NCBI GenBank assembly: GCA_016705685.1
Contig: JADJLB010000010.1
Location: 62,001-126,000, forward strand
From: Propionivibrio sp.
GTDB lineage: Bacteria > Pseudomonadota > Gammaproteobacteria > Burkholderiales > Rhodocyclaceae
Direction of reading: 5' to 3'
DNA: 64,000 nucleotides
How positions within the stretch are numbered: position 1 is the stretch's first letter; every line of letters begins with the position of its first letter. The translations under genes and the position numbers were made by a program. Below are positions 1 to 8,946 of this stretch, piece after piece. Below the pieces are notes generated by a model, which saw only the letters and a program-made list of their open reading frames with translations, did not search any database and was not told where the DNA came from.

Positions 1-1551
1 ATCATCGTCGCGCCCTACCTGCGTCGCGCAATTCCCGAATCCGTCTGGTCGCAATACCGCTGTCTGATCGTCCATCCCGGGGTCGTCGGCGATCGGGGGC
101 CGTCGGCGCTCGACTGGGCGATTCAGGAGGGTGCAAGCGAGTGGGGCGTCACCGTCTTGCAAGCCGAATCGGAGATGGATGCCGGGCCGGTTTGGGCGAG
201 CGCAAATTTCCCCATGCGGGCGGTGAAGAAGTCGAGCCTCTATCGCCACGAAGTGACAAAGGCCGCGACCAGCGCCGTACTGCTCGCGGTGGAACGGGCT
301 GCTGGCCAAGACTTTCAGCCGCAACGCCCGTGCAGCAGTCAGTGGCGGCCCTTGATGCGACAGGCCGAGCGCCGCATCGACTGGCAGCTTGACGGCAGCG
401 CGACCGTATTGCGCAAGATGGGCGCCGCGGATGGATTCCCCGGCGTGGCCGACCACCTTTTCGGCCAGGACTGCCATCTGTTCGACGCCTGGCCTGAATC
501 GGAACGGCGGGGTTCGCCCGGCACCGTGATCGGCCGGCGCGCAACGGCCTTGTTGCGGGCAACAACCGATGGCGCCGTGTGGATCGGCCATGTCAAGCTT
601 GGCCACAGCATCAAGCTGCCTGCGACCCTGGCCTTTCAAGACGAATCGCTGACGGTGCCTGAATTGCCTTTGGCTGGGTGGTGGCGCGCCGCTGCACCGA
701 CCTGGCAGGACATCGCCTACGATGAAACCGGTGTCGTCGGTTTCCTGCATTTCGAGTTTTACAATGGCGCGATGTCTACCGCGCAATGCGAACGCTTGCG
801 TGAGGCATTGGCCTGGGCCAAACAGCGCCCGGTGCGAATCCTGGTGCTGATGGGCGGAGCCGATTTCTGGTCAAATGGCATTCACCTTAACGTGATCGAA
901 GCCGCCAGCCTGAACAATGGCTCTGCGGCTGACGAATCCTGGCGTAACATCAATGCGATGAACGATCTGGCGCGGGATGTGATAAACACACAGCAACAGC
1001 TTACCGTAGCCGCACTGGGCGGCAATACCGGAGCCGGCGGCTGTTTTCTGGCGCGCGCCGCCGACCTGGTCTGGGCACGCGACGGGGTGATGCTGAACCC
1101 TCACTACAAGAACATGGGCAATCTGTACGGTTCGGAGTACTGGACTTACCTGTTGCCGCGCCGGGTTGGGGAAGACGCAGCGCTGGCCATCATGCGCGAC
1201 CGCCAGCCCTTGACGGCGCAGCGTGCCGTGGAGATTGGCTTCACCGATGCCTGCCTGAGTGAAGACTCGGGTGTCTTTCGCGCCGAAGTGGCACAACGCG
1301 CCGCCGAACTGGCGAGCGATCCCCACTTTGAAGCAAGACTTGGCGAGAAACTTGCCGCGCGCACCAGGGACGAAGCCGTCAAGCCGCTATCGGCCTACCG
1401 CGAGGAAGAGCTGATGCACATGCGACGCAATTTTTACGGCTTCGACCCGAGCTATCACATCGCCAGGCATCATTTCGTGCGCAAATCGCCGCTGTCCTGG
1501 ACGCCACGTCATCTGGCGCGCCATCGCGATCTGGGATGGCGCATTCCGTGA
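1..1551 (+). CDS. hoxX: HoxX/HypX hydrogenase maturation protein, 5' end missing
   Basis: The reading frame is open from the first base of the window, so the N-terminus lies outside. The first visible residues are formyltransferase-like (HPGVVGDRGPSALDWAI, then a DAGPVWA motif). The remainder, from about base 700, is an enoyl-CoA hydratase/crotonase fold (GGNTGAGGCFLARAADLVWA). This two-domain order is that of HoxX/HypX, a cytoplasmic protein that supplies the active-site CO of [NiFe] hydrogenases under aerobic conditions. The end overlaps the start of hoxA by 16 bases, indicating one operon. The visible part is 516 residues of a protein usually near 600. The family call is firm; the exact start cannot be seen. 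Confidence 0.9.
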   Translation: MIVAPYLRRAIPESVWSQYRCLIVHPGVVGDRGPSALDWAIQEGASEWGVTVLQAESEMDAGPVWASANFPMRAVKKSSLYRHEVTKAATSAVLLAVERAAGQDFQPQRPCSSQWRPLMRQAERRIDWQLDGSATVLRKMGAADGFPGVADHLFGQDCHLFDAWPESERRGSPGTVIGRRATALLRATTDGAVWIGHVKLGHSIKLPATLAFQDESLTVPELPLAGWWRAAAPTWQDIAYDETGVVGFLHFEFYNGAMSTAQCERLREALAWAKQRPVRILVLMGGADFWSNGIHLNVIEAASLNNGSAADESWRNINAMNDLARDVINTQQQLTVAALGGNTGAGGCFLARAADLVWARDGVMLNPHYKNMGNLYGSEYWTYLLPRRVGEDAALAIMRDRQPLTAQRAVEIGFTDACLSEDSGVFRAEVAQRAAELASDPHFEARLGEKLAARTRDEAVKPLSAYREEELMHMRRNFYGFDPSYHIARHHFVRKSPLSWTPRHLARHRDLGWRIP

Positions 1552-2981
1552 CGACACCCGCCCCTTTGTCCGTTCTGGTGGTCGACGACGAACAGCGTTC
1601 GCTCGAAACGCTTCGGCGTACCCTCGAAGAAGACTTCACCGTATTCACCGCCCTTTCCGCCGAAGAGGGCAATGCCGTGATGGAACGCGAGTTCGTGCAT
1701 ATCGTGTTATCGGACCAGCGCATGCCTGGCACCTCCGGAGTTGAGTTCTTGCGGAGAGTGCGCGACCAGTGGCCGGACACGGTGCGCCTGATTCTTTCGG
1801 GATATACCGAGGCCGAAGACATCATCGCCGGCATCAACGAAGCGGGTATCTGGCAATATCTAATGAAACCCTGGCATGCGGACCAGCTGTTGCTGACCTT
1901 GCGTAGCGCGGCCGATCTGTGGCGCTTGCAGCAGGACAATCAGCGACTGTCGCTGGAATTGCGCGACAGTCCCGAGTATCTGGCGCGCCAGGTGGCCGGC
2001 CGGCGTGCCAAAGTCAAGGCGCAGGCCGGTTTCGAGCGCCTCACGCGTGCCGCTGACAGCCCTTTGAACGACGTTTGCGATCTGGCCAAGAAAATTGCCG
2101 GCCATGACCTGTCGGTATTGGTCACCGGCGATTCGGGCACCGGCAAGGAACTGCTGGCGCGCGCCATTCACTATGCCAGTGCGCGCGCGGAAGGTTCGTT
2201 CGTCGTGGAGAACTGCAGCGCATTACCCGACACATTGCTCGAAGGCGAACTCTTCGGTCACAAGCGCGGCGCGTTTACCGGCGCCACCGAAGACCGCGTC
2301 GGACTGTTTCAACAAGCCCATGGGGGAACCCTGTTCCTTGATGAAATCGGCGAAACCTCGCCGGCATTTCAGGTCAAGCTGCTGCGCGCTTTGCAGGAGG
2401 GCGAAGTGCGACCGGTCGGTAGCCCACGCCCGGTCGCCGTGGATGTGCGCATCATCGCCGCCACCAATCGCGATCTTGAGGACGATGTCGCCTGCGGTCG
2501 CTTTCGGGAAGACCTTTATTACCGAATTGCCGGCATGACGCTCTATCTGCCCGCCTTGCGCGAACGGCCACAGGACATACCGCTGATCGTCGACGAAATA
2601 CTCAAGAGGTCGTCGCCCGAAAGTTTTCGCATGTCCGACGAGGCCATGAAACGGCTGATCGGGTATCCGTGGCCCGGCAACGTTCGCGAGCTGCAAAACG
2701 AAGTGCGCCGGGCAGTTGCTCTGGGTAGCGGGGCGGTTCTTGGCCCCGAACTCTTTTCGTTGCGCCTGGCCAACCCGGCAAGAATTCCCGGCCTCCATGC
2801 ACCGAAGGCGGAAAGCGGTTCAGGCTTGCTCAAGCAGCATCTGGATCGCCTTGAGGAACAGCTCCTTCGCGATGCCATGCGACGCCACAAGGGCAACAAG
2901 ACGCGCGTGGCGGACGAACTGGGGCTGACTCGACTTGGTTTGCGCATGAAGCTGGCGCGCCTTGGACTGGAGGAAGCATGA
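1536..2981 (+). CDS. hoxA: HoxA, NtrC-family response regulator of hydrogenase genes
   Basis: 481 residues. Residues 10-125 form a receiver domain with the acidic pair D17/D18, phospho-acceptor D60 (VLSDQRMPG) and K111. A sigma-54 AAA+ domain follows, with Walker A GDSGTGKE at 198-205, the sigma-54 contact loop GAFTGA at 245-250 and Walker B TLFLDE at 265-270. A Fis-type helix-turn-helix closes the C-terminus (KTRVADELGLTR). In known systems HoxA activates hydrogenase promoters and the HoxBC-HoxJ sensor controls its phosphorylation. It starts inside the hoxX end and its stop overlaps the hoxB start as ATGA. Context with HoxB/HoxC separates it from generic NtrC proteins. Confidence 0.92.
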   Translation: MAHSVTTPAPLSVLVVDDEQRSLETLRRTLEEDFTVFTALSAEEGNAVMEREFVHIVLSDQRMPGTSGVEFLRRVRDQWPDTVRLILSGYTEAEDIIAGINEAGIWQYLMKPWHADQLLLTLRSAADLWRLQQDNQRLSLELRDSPEYLARQVAGRRAKVKAQAGFERLTRAADSPLNDVCDLAKKIAGHDLSVLVTGDSGTGKELLARAIHYASARAEGSFVVENCSALPDTLLEGELFGHKRGAFTGATEDRVGLFQQAHGGTLFLDEIGETSPAFQVKLLRALQEGEVRPVGSPRPVAVDVRIIAATNRDLEDDVACGRFREDLYYRIAGMTLYLPALRERPQDIPLIVDEILKRSSPESFRMSDEAMKRLIGYPWPGNVRELQNEVRRAVALGSGAVLGPELFSLRLANPARIPGLHAPKAESGSGLLKQHLDRLEEQLLRDAMRRHKGNKTRVADELGLTRLGLRMKLARLGLEEA

Positions 2982-3970
2982 AACTACTCTGGCTGCAGTC
3001 TGGCGGGTGCGGCGGCTGCACCTTGTCCTGGTTGGGTTACGAGCACGGCCCACTGTTCCAGGTGCTGGCGGACGAAGGTGTCGAACTGGTCTGGCATCCC
3101 AGCGTGTCCGAAGCCAGTGTCGATGAGGCGCTGGAACTGATCTCCCACTGCGCCGACGGCCAAATTGACCTGGATGTCTTGTGTATTGAAGGCTCCCTGC
3201 TGCGCGGGCCGCAGGGCACGGGGGCCTACCACCGCTTTGGCGGCGGCGACCGGTCGATGGCCGAATGGGTCAGGCAGATCGCCCGACGCGCCCGGCATGT
3301 TGTCGCTATTGGCAGTTGCTCGGCCTTTGGCGGTGTTACGGCAGCTGGCATCAATCCGACCGACGCCTGCGGCCTGCAATACGATGGCGAACTTGACGGC
3401 GGTCTGCTTGGCCCTGACTTTCGCGACCTGTCGGGACTGCCGGTGATCAACATCGCCGGTTGCCCGCCGCATCCGGACTGGATCACCGAGACGCTGGCGA
3501 TGCTGGCGCGCGGCCAACTGAGTGCCGGCGATCTTGACGATTACGGCCGCCCGCGGTTTTATGCCGATCAACTGGTGCATCATGGCTGCCCGCGTAATGA
3601 ATACTATGAATACAAAGCCAGCGCAATCAAGCATTCGGACCAGGGTTGCCTGATGGAGCAACTGGGTTGCAAAGGGACGCAGGCCCATGCCGATTGCAAC
3701 CAGCGCTTATGGAACGGCAGCGGCTCGTGCCTACGTGGTGGGTTTGCCTGTATTCGCTGTACTGGTCCCGGGTTCGAGGAGCCAGGACATCCCTTCGAAA
3801 CCACACCCAAGATCGCCGGAATCCCGCTCGGCTTGCCCTCGGATATGCCGAAAGCGTGGTTTGTCGCCCTGGCGGCCTTGTCGAAGTCGGCAACGCCGGC
3901 GCGCGTGCGCGAAAACGCCCGCGCCGATCATCTGAAACGTACGCCTTCCGTCAAGCGAGGACGAAAATGA
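2978..3970 (+). CDS. hoxB: Regulatory [NiFe] hydrogenase small subunit HoxB/HupU
   Basis: 330 residues with no twin-arginine signal peptide, so a cytoplasmic small subunit as in H2 sensors. Iron-sulfur ligands are visible: proximal cluster C11, C14, C114 and C162 (GCPPHPDW), distal H201/H202, C204, C224, C231, medial C240, C258, C261. A hydrophilic basic tail of about 40 residues follows. The start codon overlaps the hoxA stop (ATGA) and the stop overlaps the hoxC start (ATGA), so the three genes are translationally coupled. In the family this subunit passes electrons from H2 oxidised in HoxC and takes part in signalling. An energy-converting small subunit is unlikely because the signal peptide is absent. 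Confidence 0.93.
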   Translation: MKLLWLQSGGCGGCTLSWLGYEHGPLFQVLADEGVELVWHPSVSEASVDEALELISHCADGQIDLDVLCIEGSLLRGPQGTGAYHRFGGGDRSMAEWVRQIARRARHVVAIGSCSAFGGVTAAGINPTDACGLQYDGELDGGLLGPDFRDLSGLPVINIAGCPPHPDWITETLAMLARGQLSAGDLDDYGRPRFYADQLVHHGCPRNEYYEYKASAIKHSDQGCLMEQLGCKGTQAHADCNQRLWNGSGSCLRGGFACIRCTGPGFEEPGHPFETTPKIAGIPLGLPSDMPKAWFVALAALSKSATPARVRENARADHLKRTPSVKRGRK

Positions 3971-5412
3971 GCACGCGCCGCGTTGTCGGGCCGTTCAATC
4001 GGGTTGAGGGCGATCTTGAAATAACGCTTGAGATTGCTGCTGGCCGGATTGACGCGGCATATGTCAATTCTCCCCTGTACCGAGGTTTCGAACAGATCTT
4101 GCAGGGCAAGATGCCGGCCGATGCCTTAACGCTGGTGCCGCGCATTTGCGGCATCTGTTCTGTGGCCCAGTCGATGGCCAGTGCGCTGGCGCTGGCCGAC
4201 GCTGCGGGAATCGTTGCGCCGCCCAATGGCCGCTTGTCGGCCAACCTGACCCTGGCTACCGAGAATCTGGCCGATCATCTGACGCATTTCTACCTCTTCT
4301 TCATGCCGGATTTTGCGCGGGACGAATATGCCGGCCGGCCGTGGCACGCGGCAACCGTCGAACGCTTTCGCTCCACGGTTGGAACGGCGTCGAATGAAAT
4401 GCTGGCGGCGCGTGCGCGTTTCATGCAGATGATGGGCCTGCTTGCCGGCAAATGGCCGCATACCCTGGCTGTACAGCCCGGAGGCTCAACCCGACCGCTG
4501 CAGGCCTCGGAGATCTTCCGCTTGCACCGCATCCTGCGCGATTTCCGTCTCTTTCTCGAACGCGTGACGTTTGCAAGCACGCTCGAAGACGTTGCCCGAT
4601 TATCCAGCCGAAGCGAACTGAGTGCCTGGCAGCAGGGTTCGGGCGGCGGTGATCTGGGTCATTTTCTGCGCATCGCCGACGATCTCGATTTATGGCACCT
4701 GGGTCGCGCGACCGACCGTTTCATGAGCTATGGTTGTTACGATGAAATTTCAGGGCGATTGTTTCCAGCTGGCGTTTGGGACCAGCAGCATCTGCCGCTC
4801 GACACTGCCTCGATCAGTGAGGATATCTCGCATGCCTGGTATGCTGCGGCAGGCCTGCCGCAACATCCGGCCGAGGGCGGTACGGTCCCCGTGGCCGACA
4901 AGCTGGGCGCCTATTCATGGTGCAAAGCGCCGCGCCTGGCGGGCCAGGTTGTTGAAACGGGGGCGCTGGCGCGACAGTTGATCGCCGGGCATCCGCTGGC
5001 GATCGACATGGTGCTGGCTGAAGGCGGCAGTGTCGCTGCCCGGGTAGTGGCGCGTTTGCTCGAATTAGCCCTGGTGATTCCGGCGATGGAACGGTGGCTG
5101 GCCGAAATTACCAGCGGTGAGCCTTGGTGCTTTCCCGCGGCCCTGCCTGAAGAAGCCTCGGGTGCCGGTCTCGTCGAAGCCGCACGCGGCTCGCTCGGTC
5201 ACTGGTTGAACGTTAAACGCGGGCTGATCCACAGCTACCAGATCGTCGCGCCGACAACCTGGAATTTCTCGCCGCGTGATGCACATGGCCAGGCCGGCGC
5301 GCTGGAGCAGGCGCTGGTCGGCCTGGCGGCCACCGCCGACGAATCGATCCCGGCAACGATTCATCATGTTGTGCGCAGTTTCGATCCGTGCATGGTCTGT
5401 ACGGTGCATTGA
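3967..5412 (+). CDS. hoxC: Regulatory [NiFe] hydrogenase large subunit HoxC/HupV
   Basis: 481 residues from an ATG that overlaps the hoxB stop; a longer upstream frame is only read-through of hoxB in another frame. Motif L1 is RVEG (12-15). Motif L2 is RICGICSVAQ with C61 and C64: the Q where most hydrogenases have H is characteristic of the H2-sensor subgroup. Motif L5, DPCMVCTVH, ends exactly at the final residue (C475, C478, H481), so there is no C-terminal extension for a maturation endopeptidase to remove, again typical of sensors. It binds the Ni-Fe(CN)2CO centre and detects H2. Downstream one would expect the kinase gene hoxJ, which is not here. Confidence 0.94.
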   Translation: MSTRRVVGPFNRVEGDLEITLEIAAGRIDAAYVNSPLYRGFEQILQGKMPADALTLVPRICGICSVAQSMASALALADAAGIVAPPNGRLSANLTLATENLADHLTHFYLFFMPDFARDEYAGRPWHAATVERFRSTVGTASNEMLAARARFMQMMGLLAGKWPHTLAVQPGGSTRPLQASEIFRLHRILRDFRLFLERVTFASTLEDVARLSSRSELSAWQQGSGGGDLGHFLRIADDLDLWHLGRATDRFMSYGCYDEISGRLFPAGVWDQQHLPLDTASISEDISHAWYAAAGLPQHPAEGGTVPVADKLGAYSWCKAPRLAGQVVETGALARQLIAGHPLAIDMVLAEGGSVAARVVARLLELALVIPAMERWLAEITSGEPWCFPAALPEEASGAGLVEAARGSLGHWLNVKRGLIHSYQIVAPTTWNFSPRDAHGQAGALEQALVGLAATADESIPATIHHVVRSFDPCMVCTVH

Positions 5413-5516
5413 CGTACTCGGCTCAACGTTATGCCACACCAAGGGCACGCCAGACACTGCTGTGGCTGGCGCTGACCCCGGTGTTTGTTGGCGTGGGATT
5501 GTTGCCAAATGAATAA
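5409..5516 (+). CDS. Possible 35-residue single-helix membrane peptide or gene remnant
   Basis: A short frame starting at TTG that overlaps the hoxC stop (TTGA). It has a basic N-terminus (QRYATPRARQ) followed by one hydrophobic stretch (LLWLALTPVFVGVGLL) and ends at TAA. It lies in the same frame as the polysaccharide ligase that begins at 5529, separated by one stop and a few codons. No Shine-Dalgarno sequence precedes the TTG. It could be a real small membrane peptide, the tail of a gene cut off when hoxC was joined to this locus, or chance. I do not recognise a family. Confidence 0.25.
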   Translation: MTYSAQRYATPRARQTLLWLALTPVFVGVGLLPNE

Positions 5517-5528
5517 TGGGCTGGCCGA

Positions 5529-7427
5529 GTGAGCATTCCGCATCGCCTTGTTCTTCTCGTGATCTCCCTGGCTGCCTTGGCCGGGGGGCTGTCTATCGCC
5601 TTGGCGCATCCACTTGCTCCTTTATGGGCGACGCTGGTCTTTCTGGGGCTGATCGTTCTGTTTGTCTGGCAGCCACGGCTTGGGCTGGTTGCCTTGCCGG
5701 TCTTTCTTCCGCTGTTGAATTTTTCACCGTGGACCGGATGGCTGATTGTCGATGAATTCGACTTGCTTGTTCTGGCCGTTGTGGCGGCCGGATACCTGCA
5801 GATGCAAGGTGCCGGATCGGGGCCTCAGCGCGGGGATTTCTTTCCCCTTCTGCTGATCGTTGTATTGTTGATTGCTGCCCTGGGAACGAGCAATCTCGCC
5901 TTGCCGGATCTTGACGGATTCGCCGGCTACGACAGCCCATTGAATCGTTTCCGGGTCGGCAAGAGCCTACTCTGGGGTGCTCTGCTTTTTCCCTTGCTGG
6001 CGAGGGTTGGCTCCCGATCATCCGCCGGCCCGACCACGGCCGGGTTTTCTTGCGCCTGCGTTCTGGGCTCGGTCTGGATTATCCTCGCCGCCTGCTGGGA
6101 ACGAGGGTTCTATCCCGGATGGTTTGAGTTTTCCACCCCTTACCGAACGGTCGCGCTGTTCTGGGAGATGCATCTGGGCGGCGCGGCGCTGGACGCTTAT
6201 CTCGTACTGATCGCGCCTTTGCTGGTGTGGGCATGGCAATCGGTGTCGACGCCCGTGCTCCGATTCACACTCGGTATCTACATTCAAGCCTACGTCTATG
6301 TTTGTCTGACGACCTATTCGCGCGGCGTACTGGGTGCTATCGCCGGCAGCATGGTCCTGCTCAGCGCATTGTTGTTGAAGCAACGGGGAAGAATTGGACA
6401 AGCAGCTCCGGTATTCAAGCCCTCCAGTATTTTCATGCTCTTACTGGTGGCATTGGAGGTTGTGCTGGTCCTCGGGTCGGATTCATTCATGAACCGGCGT
6501 CTGGCAGAGAGCGAGCGCGATTTCGGTAACCGTTTGCAGCACTGGAGTCAGGGCATCGGACTGTTGAAAACACCACAGCAGTGGTTGCTCGGGATCGGCT
6601 TGGGCAGCTTGCCGGCGCAATGGGCCAGCGACGCGTCCGGACCGGTGCTCTCCGGGGCTTCCTACAGTCGTCGGGACAATGGCCTGCACACCATGGTGCT
6701 TGAGGGTCCCGACGATCGGGCCGGGGATAACAATAGCCGCAAACTTGGCGGGCTCTACGCGCTGTCGCAACGCGTCGATCTGGTCTCCGGGCAGCGCTAT
6801 CTCTTTGCCATGGATGTTCGCGGCAAGCCGGGGACGGAGATGATGGTGCAGGTGTGCGCCATGCATCTCTTGTATCCGGGAAAATGCCAAACTCGGCGGA
6901 TCCGGTTGGATTCGGACGGCTGGCAGCATTGGGAATCGGCACTGTTTGGCTATGCCTTCAAGCTCACTGACTGGCAAAGTCTTGGTCATGGCGTATTTGC
7001 GTTATCGGTGCTGACGCCGGGAGCGAAAGTGGAGATGAGCAACTTGCAGCTCTCCGCGGGAGGGGGGGATTTGCTGCGCAATGCTCAGTTTCAGCACGGC
7101 GGGGCGGCCTGGTTTCCGACGGCGCGTTCGTATTTCCTGCCCTGGCACATTGATAATCTGTACCTCGAAATCCTGATCGAAACCGGCTTGATCGGTTTGT
7201 CGGCATTTCTGGCGTTTGTTTATTTGCTCGCCCGCCGTCTGATCGCAGCGTTCGGTCAAGGGCTTCCTCTTGCCGCCTACTTCCTGTCGTGTATTGCCGG
7301 CCTGCTTGCCCTGGGTCTGCTCGTCAGCGTGCTCGACATGCCGCGCGTGGCGACGCTTCTGGCGCTGATGCTGCTTTGGGCCTGGCGCTACGCTGCGCCC
7401 GAGCGGGAGTGCGAGACCTCCCCGTAA
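5529..7427 (+). CDS. O-antigen ligase/polymerase-like (Wzy_C family) membrane protein with inserted soluble domain
   Basis: 632 residues from a GTG start. Residues 1-320 hold about nine hydrophobic segments. The Wzy_C region starts with RLQHWSQGIGLL and WLLGIGLGSLP (335-362). Normally a HNxYLxxLxExG motif follows closely, but here the equivalent WHIDNLYLEILIETGLIGL begins at 539. The roughly 175 residues in between (365-535) are non-hydrophobic and look beta-rich. Two or three final membrane helices follow. Family members join or polymerise lipid-linked glycans at the periplasmic face. It converges on manC, which suggests a local exopolysaccharide or O-antigen locus. Ligase, polymerase and O-glycosylation ligase cannot be told apart from sequence alone. 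Confidence 0.8.
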   Translation: MSIPHRLVLLVISLAALAGGLSIALAHPLAPLWATLVFLGLIVLFVWQPRLGLVALPVFLPLLNFSPWTGWLIVDEFDLLVLAVVAAGYLQMQGAGSGPQRGDFFPLLLIVVLLIAALGTSNLALPDLDGFAGYDSPLNRFRVGKSLLWGALLFPLLARVGSRSSAGPTTAGFSCACVLGSVWIILAACWERGFYPGWFEFSTPYRTVALFWEMHLGGAALDAYLVLIAPLLVWAWQSVSTPVLRFTLGIYIQAYVYVCLTTYSRGVLGAIAGSMVLLSALLLKQRGRIGQAAPVFKPSSIFMLLLVALEVVLVLGSDSFMNRRLAESERDFGNRLQHWSQGIGLLKTPQQWLLGIGLGSLPAQWASDASGPVLSGASYSRRDNGLHTMVLEGPDDRAGDNNSRKLGGLYALSQRVDLVSGQRYLFAMDVRGKPGTEMMVQVCAMHLLYPGKCQTRRIRLDSDGWQHWESALFGYAFKLTDWQSLGHGVFALSVLTPGAKVEMSNLQLSAGGGDLLRNAQFQHGGAAWFPTARSYFLPWHIDNLYLEILIETGLIGLSAFLAFVYLLARRLIAAFGQGLPLAAYFLSCIAGLLALGLLVSVLDMPRVATLLALMLLWAWRYAAPERECETSP

Positions 7428-7440
7428 CCAGGAGTACCCT

Positions 7441-8877
7441 TCAGCGCCCGTAAACATCCTCGAAGCGAACGATGTCGTCCTCGCCGAGGTAGGAGCCCGA
7501 CTGCACCTCGATCATTTCTAATGGCAGACGGCCCGGGTTTTCCAGGCGATGTCGGGTGCCGAGCGGAATGAAGGTCGATTCGTTTTCGGAAACCAGGTAG
7601 GTGGACTCCTCGCGCGTCACGCGCGCCGTGCCGCGCACGACGATCCAGTGTTCGGCGCGGTGGTGGTGCATTTGCAGCGACAGGCAGGCACCCGGATTGA
7701 CGATAATTCGCTTTACGAGGAAGCGGTCGCCGCCATCCACCCCGTCATAAGAGCCCCAGGGGCGGAACACTTTCCGGTGCAACTGGCCCTCGCTACGGCC
7801 TTCGCTTTTGAGTCGATCGACAATCTTCTTCACTTCTTGCGTCTTGTCCTTGTGCGAAATCAGGACGGCGTCAGGCGTCTCGACCACCACCAGATCGTCG
7901 ACGCCGATGCAGGCCAACAGGCGGCCTGCCGACATGGCCAGGGTATTGCGGCAATCGTGCAGCAAGACATCGCCCTGCAATACATTGCCATCGCTATCTT
8001 TCGGCAACACCTTCCACAGGGCATCCCAGGCACCGACATCCGACCACCCCGCCGACAAGGGGATAACCATGCCCGAGGGCAAGGCGAATCCTCCGGCGGC
8101 AATGCGCTCCATCACTGCGTAATCGATCGAATCCGCAGGACATTGCGCGAAGGCTTGCGGGTCAACGCGCAGAAATTCACCGTCGGACGAACCCTGATCC
8201 CAAGCCGTTCGGCAGGCTTTCAAGATATCGCTGCGGCAAGCCTCGATCGCCGCCAGCCATACGGATGCCCGCATCATGAACAAACCGCTGTTCCAAAGGT
8301 AGGTGCCGTCGTCAAGATACGCCTGTGCCGTGGCGTGATCCGGCTTCTCGACAAAACGTGCAATTCTGAAAGCGTCGCCTTGGCCCGACGCTGGCCCGGT
8401 CTGGATATAGCCGTATCCCGTTTCGGGCGAATCCGGCGTAATGCCGAAGGTTACGACGGCGCCATCGTCGGCCAGCGCGGCACCCTGGCGCACGACCGAC
8501 TGAAAGGCCGGCGTGTCCAGAATCACATGGTCGGCCGGCATTACCAGCAGAATCGGGTCGCCGCCGTCACGCATCGCCGCCAGTGCGGCCAGCGTCAACG
8601 CAGGCGCTGTATTGCGTCCGATGGGTTCAAGCACGATGTCGCCCTTTTTGCCCATCAGCCGCATCTGCTCGGCGATGACGAACCGGTATTCTTCGTTGCA
8701 CACGATCATCGGCGGCGCAAGTTGCACCCCGGCAATCCCCTCGACCCGGCGCACCGTGGCCTGCAGCAACGAGTCTACGCCAATCAGTGGCAGCAGCTGC
8801 TTAGGATATTTTTCACGCGAAAGCGGCCACAGGCGTGTGCCTGAGCCTCCGGAAAGCACTACGGGTTGAATCAGCAC
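7441..8877 (-). CDS. manC: Mannose-1-phosphate guanylyltransferase / mannose-6-phosphate isomerase
   Basis: 478 residues from a GTG start with a good GGGAGA ribosome binding site. The N-terminal nucleotidyltransferase carries GGSGTRLWPLSREKYPKQL (10-28) and FVEKP. The C-terminal cupin carries QMHHHRAEHW, the type II mannose-6-phosphate isomerase signature. It converts mannose-1-phosphate and GTP to GDP-mannose, and usually also interconverts fructose-6-P and mannose-6-P. It lies 69 bases downstream of manB on the same strand, so both are probably co-transcribed. The length fits bifunctional ManC/AlgA (about 475-480). Its end is 13 bases from the convergent ligase-like gene. Confidence 0.95.
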   Translation of the reverse strand: MLIQPVVLSGGSGTRLWPLSREKYPKQLLPLIGVDSLLQATVRRVEGIAGVQLAPPMIVCNEEYRFVIAEQMRLMGKKGDIVLEPIGRNTAPALTLAALAAMRDGGDPILLVMPADHVILDTPAFQSVVRQGAALADDGAVVTFGITPDSPETGYGYIQTGPASGQGDAFRIARFVEKPDHATAQAYLDDGTYLWNSGLFMMRASVWLAAIEACRSDILKACRTAWDQGSSDGEFLRVDPQAFAQCPADSIDYAVMERIAAGGFALPSGMVIPLSAGWSDVGAWDALWKVLPKDSDGNVLQGDVLLHDCRNTLAMSAGRLLACIGVDDLVVVETPDAVLISHKDKTQEVKKIVDRLKSEGRSEGQLHRKVFRPWGSYDGVDGGDRFLVKRIIVNPGACLSLQMHHHRAEHWIVVRGTARVTREESTYLVSENESTFIPLGTRHRLENPGRLPLEMIEVQSGSYLGEDDIVRFEDVYGR

Positions 8878-8946
8878 GAATTTCTCCCGGTGAATAGTTC
8901 TTCAAGTAGCCAGATTCTGGCGATACGTTTCTTTGATGGCATGGCT

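Noticed and set aside
3646..3966. Upstream extension of the hoxC frame over the hoxB end
   Set aside because: It lies within the conserved medial-cluster region of hoxB and does not resemble a large-subunit N-terminus; the ATGA-coupled start at 3967 matches the family.
7549..8844. Long open frame of 431 codons on the + strand opposite manC
   Set aside because: It is antisense to a well-conserved enzyme and has no ribosome binding site or recognisable family; high-GC coding DNA often leaves the opposite strand open.
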